From Bacteroidota bacterium (GTDB lineage: Bacteria; Bacteroidota; Bacteroidia; Bacteroidales; P3), in contig JAEZKK010000024.1 of assembly GCA_023415495.1 (NCBI GenBank), forward strand, positions 35,574 to 99,573: 64,000 nt of DNA, given 5' to 3'. Under the pieces are notes generated by a model that was not told the origin of the DNA, did not search any database, and saw only the letters and a list, made by a program, of their open reading frames with translations. Shown here in pieces: positions 35,456 through 43,284 of this stretch (position 1 is the first letter of the stretch; every line of letters starts with the position of its first letter). The position numbers and the translations under genes are program-made.

Positions 35456-36178
35456 ATGGTTTTCAGAAATAAATTACTCACTCAAGGGAAATTATTCTAC
35501 AAGCATAGAGCTTGGTTTAATATTCTAATTATCATCGTCCTGCTTCCTTTATATTTAATAAGAGATAATAATCCAGACAGTCTTATTAGCAGTTCATTGA
35601 TCTTTGAAACCCTTTACGATATTTCGCTTCTAATCCTTTCTCTATTTGGATTATTTATAAGGATTTATGCCAAAGGCTATTCTCCTAAACGTTTCTTCTT
35701 CCCAGAGAACTCCGGGCTATATTCCCTTATGCGTCACCCAATCTATTTTTCTAATTATATAATATGGCTTGGAATGGTTGCTCTTAGCTTTAACCTTTGG
35801 TTTGTAATTGTCTATACCCTTGCCTATATTCTTTATTACGAAAGGATAATGTTTGCAGAAGAAGAGTTTTTAATTAAGAAATACCAAGATAAATTCCTCG
35901 ATTACTCAAGCAATACAAGAATTATATACCCTAAATTTTCAAACTACATAAAACCAAAAAGAAAATTCGATTTCACAAAGATAATAAACAAAGAATTAGA
36001 CTACTATATCCTAATTATAATGGTCTTCACCCTCCTAAACATAATAGGAAACCTCCTAAACGCAAACAATAATTTCAATTACCCAATAATAATCCTAAGC
36101 CTAATCTCTCTAATCCTCTACCTAATAGTAAGCATATTAAAATACAAAACCGATTTCTTCAACCCAATAGAAAAATGA
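35456..36178 (+). CDS. Isoprenylcysteine carboxyl methyltransferase-type membrane methyltransferase
   Basis: 240 residues from the ATG at 35456. Several membrane segments and the ICMT/PEMT signature: YSLMRHPIYFSNYIIWLG near residues 85-102, then YERIMFAEEEFLIKKYQDKF, the Glu-Glu motif that binds S-adenosylmethionine in this superfamily. In bacteria these proteins methylate lipids or small carboxylic acids; the substrate here is unknown. The last 60 codons change style to many C-ending codons (CTC, CCC, AAC). It converges on the aldehyde dehydrogenase operon. Confidence 0.85.
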   Translation: MVFRNKLLTQGKLFYKHRAWFNILIIIVLLPLYLIRDNNPDSLISSSLIFETLYDISLLILSLFGLFIRIYAKGYSPKRFFFPENSGLYSLMRHPIYFSNYIIWLGMVALSFNLWFVIVYTLAYILYYERIMFAEEEFLIKKYQDKFLDYSSNTRIIYPKFSNYIKPKRKFDFTKIINKELDYYILIIMVFTLLNIIGNLLNANNNFNYPIIILSLISLILYLIVSILKYKTDFFNPIEK

Positions 36179-36189
36179 TTAGTGAATAA

Positions 36190-37569
36190 CTACTTTCCAA
36201 AAAAGAGTTTTAGGAGCTTTAGGGTTTTAGTTGTGTATGGTGGGTAGCGTTGGGATAGGTCGAAATAGGTTTTTCTGTTTAGGACTGAGCGCTGGTGGGA
36301 GAAGGTTTCGAAGCTTTTCTTTCCGTGATATGAGCCCATTCCACTATTTCCTACTCCTCCAAAAGGAAGATTATTTGGCGTTATATGCATAATAGTATCA
36401 TTGATGCATACTCCTCCTGAGGATATTTTTGAGAGGATAATATCTTGGGTTGATTTGCTATTAGAGAATATATATAAGGCTAATGGCTTTGGCTTGCGTC
36501 TTAATTCCTCTAGCATAATATCTAAATCCTCATAGGTAATAATTGGAAGTATTGGTCCAAATATCTCTTGACTTAGAAGATTTGAATTAGAATGAATATC
36601 TGTAATTAATGTTGGTGAGATATATTTTTCTTCTCTTGAGATATTGCCTCCATAAAGGATTTTCCCATCCATTAACATAGAAACAAGCCTATCGAAATGT
36701 GACTCGCTAATTATCCTTCCATAATCTTCGGCATTTTGAGAATCATTATAAAGGACATTAATTGAATTGATTAAAAACTCAATCAATTTATCCTTAACTT
36801 GCTTATCAACCAAAATATAATCTGGGGCAATACATGTTTGACCGCTATTGAGAAATTTCCCAAACACAATTCTTTTAGCAGAAAGTTCTAAATCGGATGT
36901 TTTATCTACAATACATGGGCTTTTACCTCCTAATTCAAGAGTAACTGGCACAAGGTTTTTTGATGCCTTCTCCATAACTATCTTGCCTAAAACTGGGCTG
37001 CCAGTAAAGAATATATGATTGAAATCTAAGTCTAAAAGGTTTAGGTTTTCTTCCTTGCCACCAATAACTGTAATTATATAATTGCTTGGGAATACTCTTT
37101 CTATTATATTTTTAATGACCTTAGAGGTATTAACGCTAAGCTCAGCAGGTTTTATAATTGCAGTATTTCCAGCAGCTATTGCCCCAATTAATGGGCTAAT
37201 AGCTAATTGGAAAGGATAATTCCAAGGTGAGATTATTAATACTTGACCTAACGGGATATTTTGGATATAGCCCTTTGAAGGAAAGGTTAGCAAGGATGGA
37301 GAGACTCTTCTTTCTTTTGCCCATTTCTTAAGGTTTTTAATTGCATTATTAATCTCCTTAATTACAAATCCAATTTCCGTCAAATATGCCTCTGCATAAG
37401 ATTTGTGCAAGTCTAAAAACAAGGCATTTGCAATTTCATCTTGATTATTAATAATCTCTTGTTTTAATGCTTTTAGACTATTTAATCTAAAGTCCAAACT
37501 AAGTGTATTATCCTTAAGATAAAACTCTCTTTGAGAGAGAAATAAATCTTTTATATCTTGATTATTCAT
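36190..37569 (-). CDS. Aldehyde dehydrogenase (class 3 / fatty-aldehyde type)
   Basis: 459 residues, a short form that lacks the N-terminal extension of class 1/2 enzymes. It oxidises aldehydes with NAD(P). Active-site residues: Asn117 (SPWNYPF), Glu212 (LELGGKSP) and the nucleophile Cys246 (NSGQTCIAPD). The C-terminal region is hydrophobic/basic (LKLLKLFFGK), as in membrane-associated fatty-aldehyde dehydrogenases. Last gene of the pgi operon, 2 bp after the PAP2 gene. Its 3' end, on the coding strand, is C-rich. Confidence 0.93.
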   Translation of the reverse strand: MNNQDIKDLFLSQREFYLKDNTLSLDFRLNSLKALKQEIINNQDEIANALFLDLHKSYAEAYLTEIGFVIKEINNAIKNLKKWAKERRVSPSLLTFPSKGYIQNIPLGQVLIISPWNYPFQLAISPLIGAIAAGNTAIIKPAELSVNTSKVIKNIIERVFPSNYIITVIGGKEENLNLLDLDFNHIFFTGSPVLGKIVMEKASKNLVPVTLELGGKSPCIVDKTSDLELSAKRIVFGKFLNSGQTCIAPDYILVDKQVKDKLIEFLINSINVLYNDSQNAEDYGRIISESHFDRLVSMLMDGKILYGGNISREEKYISPTLITDIHSNSNLLSQEIFGPILPIITYEDLDIMLEELRRKPKPLALYIFSNSKSTQDIILSKISSGGVCINDTIMHITPNNLPFGGVGNSGMGSYHGKKSFETFSHQRSVLNRKTYFDLSQRYPPYTTKTLKLLKLFFGK

Positions 37570-37571
37570 AA

Positions 37572-38246
37572 TTATATTGATGGTAATAAATTTCTTTGTT
37601 TGGGCTTTCTAAAAATCAGACCAGAAAAATAATAACCTAATTCAGTGGATATGATTCCTATTCCTGCTCCAAATAATACATCACTTAGCCAATGGCGATT
37701 ATTCATTACTCTGGAGAATGCTGTAGCTGTTGCAAGGGAATATCCTCCAACGGAAATCCAAGGGCTTATTCCTCCATATTCCTTATGCAAAATATGTGCA
37801 AATGTAAATGTTGTGGCAGTATGCCCTGAAGGAAAAGAATTAGAGGCTGAAAAATCGGGTCTTTGTCTTGCAATTAGAGTTTTACCCGTATATACAATTC
37901 CTTGCATTAATAATACAGAAAAGGAATTAGAAACTAATAATTCTCCCCATGTGCTTCTTGACTCGACACCAAAACTTTTTAATCCATAAACTATTACAAG
38001 TGGAGAAAATTGCAAATAATCATCATAAGAATACTTGAAATTAGGTATCTCTTCATGTCTGTACGTTCTTAATTTCTTATCAAACTCCATACTCATTAAA
38101 CTTGTAAGGAAAAGTCCTCCAGATAGTTTCAACTCTGGTTCAAGAATTAAATAATTCTGATTATAAGTTTCTTCTTTCTCTATTCTTTGTGAGTAAGTTT
38201 GAGAAGAAATATGTAGTAAAAGAATTAGGATTAGTAATCTAAACAT
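37572..38246 (-). CDS. PAP2-family membrane phosphatase
   Basis: 224 residues. Signal-like N-terminus (MFRLLILILLLHISSQTYS) and several membrane segments. The three PAP2 motifs are present: KTLIARQRPD (K-x6-R-P), SFPSGHTAT (P-S-G-H) and SRVMNNRHWLSDVLFG (S-R-x5-H-x3-D). It would dephosphorylate a lipid phosphate such as undecaprenyl diphosphate or phosphatidate on the periplasmic side. Its ATG shares one base with the pgi stop, so translation is probably coupled. Confidence 0.92.
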   Translation of the reverse strand: MFRLLILILLLHISSQTYSQRIEKEETYNQNYLILEPELKLSGGLFLTSLMSMEFDKKLRTYRHEEIPNFKYSYDDYLQFSPLVIVYGLKSFGVESRSTWGELLVSNSFSVLLMQGIVYTGKTLIARQRPDFSASNSFPSGHTATTFTFAHILHKEYGGISPWISVGGYSLATATAFSRVMNNRHWLSDVLFGAGIGIISTELGYYFSGLIFRKPKQRNLLPSI

Positions 38247-39547
38247 TATTTACCAAGTAGTTTAAACATATTCCTCTTATAAAACTCAACTCCTGGCTGG
38301 TCGAATGGATTAACTCCAAGCACATAAGCACTAAGGGCACATGAATATTCAAAGAAATAGATTAATTCACCAAGATTATACTCATTAATCTCTGGTAAAT
38401 TGATTTTAATATTAGCTACTCCTCCATCTAAATGTGCCATAGTTGTCCCCTTCTCAGCTATATGATTAATCTGATTTATATTCCTACCAATAAGGTAGTT
38501 TAAACCGTCCTCATTATCTTCTTCTTTAGGTATATTTACTCTCTTTTTATTCTTTTCAATATGGATTAGGGTTTCAAAAATCATCCTCTCTCCCTCTTGA
38601 ATATACTGACCCATTGAGTGCAAATCAGTAGTATTAATCAAATTGCTTGGATATATTCCCTTTCCTTCCTTACCTTCGCTTTCTCCAAAAAGTTGTTTCC
38701 ACCATTCACTGATATAGTATAAATTAGGATTATAATTAACCAATATCTCTATATTCTTACCCTTTTCTCTTAACGCATTTCTTAAAACACAGTATTTCCA
38801 AGCAGGATTATTTTCGAAATTAGGATTACTGATTATGTATTTTCTCATATTCCTTGCTCCTTCCAATAGCTTAATTATATCCAATCCCGCTACTGCAATT
38901 GGTAATAATCCCACAGGGCTAAGCACAGAAAACCTTCCTCCAATATTATCTTCAATAGGAAAACTAATATAACCTTCTTTATTAGATAACCTTCTTAAAG
39001 CACCTTTTTCTCTGTCTGTTATCGCAATTATTCTTTCTCTTGCTCCATCCTTTCCATACTTGTTTTCAAGATGAGATTTTATTATCCTAAAGCTTAGAGC
39101 AGGTTCAAGAGTTGTCCCACTTTTAGAAATAATCGCAAGAGAATAATCCTTTTGATCTAATATCTCTAATAAATCACTTAGATAATCTTCACTTAAGTTT
39201 TGTCCAGCATAGAGAATCAAAGGCTTATTTCTTTCCTTTAAAAGCGAATTAAAGCTATGTTCAAGAGCATTTATTACTGCTCTTGCACCAAGATAACTCC
39301 CTCCTATCCCTATCACAACAAAAACCTCAGAAATTTCTCCTAATCGCTTCGCATTAGTTATAATATCTTCAATTATAGCCTTGTCGATACTCTCAGGAAG
39401 GTCAACCCAACCTAAAAACTCATTACCCAAACCAACTTTTTCAATAATACTCCTATGAGCCTTAGAAGTCTTATCAATCAAAAGAGATAATTCATCCTTT
39501 GTGATTATTTCAAACACTCCTTGACTCTCAATACTTAGATTAATCAT
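38246..39547 (-). CDS. pgi: Glucose-6-phosphate isomerase
   Basis: 433 residues, a short bacterial form (about 100 residues less than E. coli Pgi). Interconverts glucose-6-phosphate and fructose-6-phosphate. Visible signatures: VVIGIGGSYLGARAVINAL near residues 83-101, ISKSGTTLEPALSF (phosphate-binding SKSGTT), IGGRFSVLSPVGLLP, and the C-terminal GVEFYKRNMF. It heads a three-gene operon with PAP2 and aldehyde dehydrogenase and has a promoter box 25 bp upstream. Confidence 0.96.
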   Translation of the reverse strand: MINLSIESQGVFEIITKDELSLLIDKTSKAHRSIIEKVGLGNEFLGWVDLPESIDKAIIEDIITNAKRLGEISEVFVVIGIGGSYLGARAVINALEHSFNSLLKERNKPLILYAGQNLSEDYLSDLLEILDQKDYSLAIISKSGTTLEPALSFRIIKSHLENKYGKDGARERIIAITDREKGALRRLSNKEGYISFPIEDNIGGRFSVLSPVGLLPIAVAGLDIIKLLEGARNMRKYIISNPNFENNPAWKYCVLRNALREKGKNIEILVNYNPNLYYISEWWKQLFGESEGKEGKGIYPSNLINTTDLHSMGQYIQEGERMIFETLIHIEKNKKRVNIPKEEDNEDGLNYLIGRNINQINHIAEKGTTMAHLDGGVANIKINLPEINEYNLGELIYFFEYSCALSAYVLGVNPFDQPGVEFYKRNMFKLLGK

Positions 39548-39571
39548 AAATTAATTCTTTAATACAAAGAG

Positions 39572-39579
39572 CAAAGATA
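39572..39579 (-). promoter_or_regulatory. -7 promoter box for the pgi operon
   Basis: Minus-strand TATCTTTG followed by CTC, 24 bp upstream of the pgi ATG. Confidence 0.65.
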
Positions 39580-39780
39580 TTTATTTAATTCCAGATATAC
39601 AAAAAATTGTGATATGCACTTATAAAACTTAAGGATTAAAACAGGATTGATAAAATCATTTTTGACGATATTAGTAATCTAACAAAGCAGGATTTATTAT
39701 CAAACGAATTAGAAAAGCCAATCTCAATTCACACGACTTAACTCATTCTTAATTAACATCTCTGTTAAGAAAAATAGCTC

Positions 39781-39873
39781 TTGATTCTACGAAAATAGAA
39801 TCAAATTACATTTTTTTAGAATCAAGAGTTAGTTTTCTGTAATTTGATTCTATTTTTCTGTAATTTGATTCTA
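39781..39873. repeat. Palindrome array C: five TAGAATCAA/TTGATTCTA units about 21 bp apart
   Basis: Units: TTGATTCTAC (39781), TAGAATCAAATTA (39796-39808), TAGAATCAAGAGTTA (39817-39831), TAATTTGATTCTA (39840-39852 and 39861-39873). Orientation changes along the array and the arms are less perfect than in arrays A and B. It lies in the 39548-40088 gap between the pgi promoter and a second repeat; 39600-39770 shows nothing I recognise. Confidence 0.75.
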
Positions 39874-39897
39874 TTTCGTTCTTATTAAATAACTATA

Positions 39898-40006
39898 CTG
39901 GATTGCTTCACCTTCGGTTCGCAATGACGCAAATCATGTCAATTTATCTATATAGCAAATAGTGTCGTTTCACGTCTTTGCGAGGGTGTAGCCCGAAGCA
40001 ATCCAG
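39898..40006. repeat. REP-like dispersed palindromic element (ATTGCTTC...GCAATGACG type)
   Basis: Starts CTGGATTGCTTC (39898-39909) and ends with its exact inverse GAAGCAATCCAG (39995-40006). Inside, TTCGCAATGACG near 39918 is partly mirrored by CGTCTTTGCGAG near 39973. Repeats with this ATTGCTTCG/GCAATGACG theme are known from many unrelated bacterial genomes. It is GC-richer than its surroundings. Confidence 0.75.
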
Positions 40007-40021
40007 AAAGGTATGAGATAT

Positions 40022-40052
40022 AAAAAAAGGCTGGAGTGGAAACTTCAGCCTT
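40022..40052 (-). terminator. Terminator of the PepSY lipoprotein gene
   Basis: Stem AAGGCTGGAGT/ACTTCAGCCTT with one G-T pair and a GGAA loop; on the minus strand it is followed by a run of seven T. Confidence 0.8.
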
Positions 40053-40088
40053 AGTTGTTTAATTTGTTGTTTAATTTGGTCTTAGTTT

Positions 40089-40538
40089 TTAGTCGTCGTA
40101 GCGTAAGAATTCTCCTTTTAGGTTGAATACTAATTCAATTTGATTATTTAATTTAACTTCGTAATCTCTGTTATCTTTGTTTAATTCAAGGATTAAAGTG
40201 TTTGGATGATTCTTACTTACATAGCTGTAAATTGAAGCTGGAACAACTTTTTGAGGCACTCCTGAAGTAATTTCAATATCTCTCCACTCTCCTTTTGAAT
40301 TAAACTCTATTTTAGAGCCTTCGTTAAAGTAAACTGTATACTCGCTATTAAATAATTCTGCATCTTTTACAACTTGTAATACAGTCATATTTGAGAAGTT
40401 TGAGCTAATAAAAGTTTTTGCCTTTGAAGGTAATTTGTCATATTGAATTACTTTATCTCCTTGACTTTGGCATGAAGAGAATGCGAATAATGCTATTACT
40501 ATTAGTAATGATCTTTTGAATAAATTTGTTGCTTTCAT
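40089..40538 (-). CDS. PepSY-like domain lipoprotein
   Basis: 149 residues. Lipoprotein signal ending AFSSCQ (Cys23), then two copies of a PepSY-like beta pattern (KVIQYDKLPSKAKTFISSNF ... YTVYFNEGSKIEFNSKGEW and ASIYSYVSKNHPNTLILEL ... YEVKLNNQIELVFNLKGEFL). Periplasmic PepSY-like proteins are often found near peptidases or two-component systems, as here, where the sensor kinase gene lies 104 bp upstream. The molecular role is not established. It has its own promoter and terminator. Confidence 0.88.
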   Translation of the reverse strand: MKATNLFKRSLLIVIALFAFSSCQSQGDKVIQYDKLPSKAKTFISSNFSNMTVLQVVKDAELFNSEYTVYFNEGSKIEFNSKGEWRDIEITSGVPQKVVPASIYSYVSKNHPNTLILELNKDNRDYEVKLNNQIELVFNLKGEFLRYDD

Positions 40539-40595
40539 ATCTTTTTATTTTTAATTGTTTATTTGTTGAGTTGTTTATTTGTATTGTTTATGATG

Positions 40596-40603
40596 CAAAA
40601 TTA
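40596..40603 (-). promoter_or_regulatory. -7 promoter box for the PepSY lipoprotein
   Basis: Minus-strand TAATTTTG followed by CA, about 57 bp upstream of the ATG. Confidence 0.6.
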
Positions 40604-40642
40604 TAACCCAATCCTGAAAAGAAACTGAAATGTGCAACGAAT

Positions 40643-41932
40643 CTAAAATTTTATCTCAAAATAATGCATACCACTTTTAAAGTAATAGTCTAAAAGGAAA
40701 TTATTATTATCGCAAATGCTCTTAACCAACGATAATCCCAAACCAATTGAAGTATTGGAACTGCTATCTTTGAAAAACCTTTGGAATATCTTTTCCTTAT
40801 CTAATTCCTTTGAATTGGAAGTATTGGAAATGGTAAGAGAATTAGAATTAATACTTATTTTTATTTCACCATTTTCAATATTATGATTAAAAGCATTCTT
40901 AATAAGGTTATTGACAAGGATTTCAATTATAGTCTTGTTGGAATAAAGATTAATATCCTTTTCGTTTTTAAAACTAACCCTAATATTCTTATAAGCATAC
41001 ACATCCTTAAATACCTCTAATATTTTATCAATTATGGCTTTAAGTGAAAAGTTTTCTTTTTCTAAGAACTGATTATTCTCAATCTTTGTTAAAAGTAAAA
41101 GAGTTTTATTTAAACGAGTAAGGTGTTCTAATGAGGATATTGTCTTGATAATCTCTTCAGCTTGTTCTTGGGTTAAATCCAGATTTAAAAGGTTTTCTAA
41201 ACGGTTAATTGAAACAGCTAAAGGAGTTTGAATCTCATGTGAAGCATTGCCAATAAAGTGTTTTTGATCCGAATAAGCCTTCTCCATCCTTTGAGTACTT
41301 TGGTTAGTTGCTTTATAAAGCTCTTCAAACTCCTTAATAGAGGACATATCTGGAAGAGGAGGATTCTTGCCCGTTAAGCTATAGTTTCTTTGCCAATTCA
41401 ATAATATATATAAGGGTTTCATACTCTTCTTATAAATCCAAATATATACAATAATAATAGTGACAAGAAGAATTAAAACAAGGGAAATCAACCAATAAGC
41501 TATTGTTTCAATCAAGTCTTTTTTCTCAATAGTAGAGGTGTAAATCTCTATCTTAAATGCATTTTGGTTCTTATCGATAAAATAACGAGTTAAAACTCTT
41601 GCAGGCTCAGTTTCCTCTTTGCTATAAAGATAAATCATTGTGTCCTTATAGGAAGAATTTAAGTTACCAAGAGCTTCATTTAGTCCTACAGGAGTAATTA
41701 GAAATATATTATTAGAGTTTGTTTCTTTTTCAATTACCTCATAGCCTTGTTTCTTCTGAGAAATAAGATAATCGGAATAAAGATCTAAGGAATCATCAAT
41801 CTCATCGTTTACCTCATTAATAATTGCAAAGAAAATCAATGCAGCCCAAACGGACATTATTATAGTAATTGTTATTGATGTCCTTAGAATAATTGAAGTT
41901 AGGAGATTCTTATTTTTTCTTTTCTTAATCAT
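40643..41932 (-). CDS. Two-component sensor histidine kinase
   Basis: 429 residues. Two membrane helices (about residues 16-38 and 145-167) bracket a periplasmic sensor region of about 105 residues. A HisKA domain follows with the phospho-accepting His232 (GNASHEIQTPLAV), then a HATPase domain with the N box LVNNLIKNAFNHN and a G box GLGLSLVKSIC. It partners the response regulator whose gene overlaps its start by 8 bp. The signal sensed is unknown. Confidence 0.94.
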   Translation of the reverse strand: MIKKRKNKNLLTSIILRTSITITIIMSVWAALIFFAIINEVNDEIDDSLDLYSDYLISQKKQGYEVIEKETNSNNIFLITPVGLNEALGNLNSSYKDTMIYLYSKEETEPARVLTRYFIDKNQNAFKIEIYTSTIEKKDLIETIAYWLISLVLILLVTIIIVYIWIYKKSMKPLYILLNWQRNYSLTGKNPPLPDMSSIKEFEELYKATNQSTQRMEKAYSDQKHFIGNASHEIQTPLAVSINRLENLLNLDLTQEQAEEIIKTISSLEHLTRLNKTLLLLTKIENNQFLEKENFSLKAIIDKILEVFKDVYAYKNIRVSFKNEKDINLYSNKTIIEILVNNLIKNAFNHNIENGEIKISINSNSLTISNTSNSKELDKEKIFQRFFKDSSSNTSIGLGLSLVKSICDNNNFLLDYYFKSGMHYFEIKF

Positions 41933-42617
41933 TATTCAATTCATTATTAATTAGTTTATAACCAAAACCGTAAATTGATTTAATCTCCACACATGAGCCA
42001 GCCTCCTTCAGTTTCTTTCTAATATTTTTCATTTGTGCATAAATAAAATCATAATTATCAACTTGGTCTATATAATCTCCCCAAACTCCCTCGGCAAGAG
42101 TTGTCTTATCAATAATTCTATTAGCCCTTGTTGAGAAATAAACCAAAATATCAAACTCTTTCTTGCTTAGAGCTAATTCTTTATCGTTTACATAAGCCTT
42201 TAAGGTAGATAGATTTATTTTTAAATCCCCAAATGTATTAAACATTTCCCCATCTCCCATTTTTCTTCTAATAACACTTTTAATTCTTGCAATAAGTTCT
42301 GCAAAATGGAATGGTTTAGCAAGGTAATCATCAGCTCCAAGCTCTAATCCTTCAATCTTATCGTCAAGAGAATCTTTAGCAGATATAATTATCACACCTT
42401 CTGTCTTATGTGCTTTCTTTAAATGCCTAAGTAAAGATAATCCGTCACCGTCAGGCAACATTATATCCAACAAAATACAATCATATTCGTATAATTCTAT
42501 CTTTTCCAATGCTTCTTGGTAATTTGAAGCTTGTTCTAAAACAAAACCCTCCTTTTCTAATTCAATCTTTGCAATCTCTCTTAAATCCTGATTATCCTCA
42601 ACAATTAATATCTTCAT
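41925..42617 (-). CDS. Response regulator, OmpR/PhoB type
   Basis: 230 residues from the ATG at 42615-42617 (MKILIVEDNQD). A longer frame adds 54 hydrophobic residues and crosses the promoter box, so it is rejected. Receiver domain with phospho-acceptor Asp51 (ILLDIMLPDGDG) and Lys near ISAKDS; C-terminal winged-helix DNA-binding domain (LSKKEFDILVYF, then IKSIYGFGYKL). It is the first gene of the pair with the histidine kinase and probably also controls the nearby PepSY lipoprotein, which is inference from position. Confidence 0.95.
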   Translation of the reverse strand: MKILIVEDNQDLREIAKIELEKEGFVLEQASNYQEALEKIELYEYDCILLDIMLPDGDGLSLLRHLKKAHKTEGVIIISAKDSLDDKIEGLELGADDYLAKPFHFAELIARIKSVIRRKMGDGEMFNTFGDLKINLSTLKAYVNDKELALSKKEFDILVYFSTRANRIIDKTTLAEGVWGDYIDQVDNYDFIYAQMKNIRKKLKEAGSCVEIKSIYGFGYKLINNELNND

Positions 42618-42647
42618 TATTAAGTAAAATATTAGTAAACCAAAATG

Positions 42648-42655
42648 CAAATGTA
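42648..42655 (-). promoter_or_regulatory. -7 promoter box for the two-component system
   Basis: Minus-strand TACATTTG followed by CA, 31 bp upstream of the ATG at 42617. Confidence 0.6.
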
Positions 42656-42678
42656 GTAAATAATCCAATTTAAAATTA

Positions 42679-42686
42679 TATATTTG
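42679..42686 (+). promoter_or_regulatory. -7 promoter box for the PEGA/SHOCT lipoprotein operon
   Basis: TATATTTG followed by CAA, 44 bp before the ATG at 42731; back to back with the divergent box at 42648-42655. Confidence 0.65.
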
Positions 42687-42730
42687 CAAAAACAAACATT
42701 GAGATATTTTTAATTTAAACATAAGAAAAA

Positions 42731-43243
42731 ATGAAAAAACATAGCTTATTTTTAAAATCAATAGCGATTTTATTATCATTTTCTATCATTTTTGCCTCCT
42801 GTGCAAGCACAACTCTAATCCAATCATATCCTTCAGGAGCAAGTGTTTATATTAATGATGAACCAGTAGGCAAAACACCTTATAGCCATACCGATACTAA
42901 GATTGTTGGGAGTGTTACTGCTCTAAGATTAGAGCTTGAAGGACATGAAACTCTATATACTTCTTTTTCAAGAAATGAAGAAGTTGATGCAGGTGCTATT
43001 GTTGGAGGAATATTTCTTTGGGTACCCTTTCTTTGGACAATGAAGTATAAACCATATCATAATTATGAACTAATACCATTGAACCAAGAAGTTATGGAGT
43101 CTGATCCTTTGCAGAGTAATGATGAAAACAAAACAATTATCGTTAATAAAACAGAGCAATTAAGAGAGTTAAAGAAACTATTAGATGAAAAAATCATCAC
43201 TCAAGAAGAATTTGAGAGAGAAAAGAAGAAAATTCTTGAATAG
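42731..43243 (+). CDS. Lipoprotein with PEGA and SHOCT-like domains
   Basis: 170 residues. Lipoprotein signal ending FASC (Cys24). A PEGA domain follows (YPSGASVYINDEPVGKTPYSHTD, about residues 32-55), then a hydrophobic stretch with GAIVGGIFLWVPFLW and a C-terminal SHOCT-like helix pair (LRELKKLLDEKIITQEEFE). SHOCT motifs often act in oligomerisation. The AddA-like gene begins 41 bp downstream with no visible promoter of its own, so this lipoprotein probably heads that operon. Confidence 0.85.
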   Translation: MKKHSLFLKSIAILLSFSIIFASCASTTLIQSYPSGASVYINDEPVGKTPYSHTDTKIVGSVTALRLELEGHETLYTSFSRNEEVDAGAIVGGIFLWVPFLWTMKYKPYHNYELIPLNQEVMESDPLQSNDENKTIIVNKTEQLRELKKLLDEKIITQEEFEREKKKILE

Positions 43244-43284
43244 CTTTAGTTTATAAAAGTCAACATAGAGAGAATTGTTAATTA

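Noticed and set aside
42618..42779. Hydrophobic 54-residue extension of the response regulator
   Set aside because: It crosses two promoter boxes; receiver domains start with MKILIVEDN.
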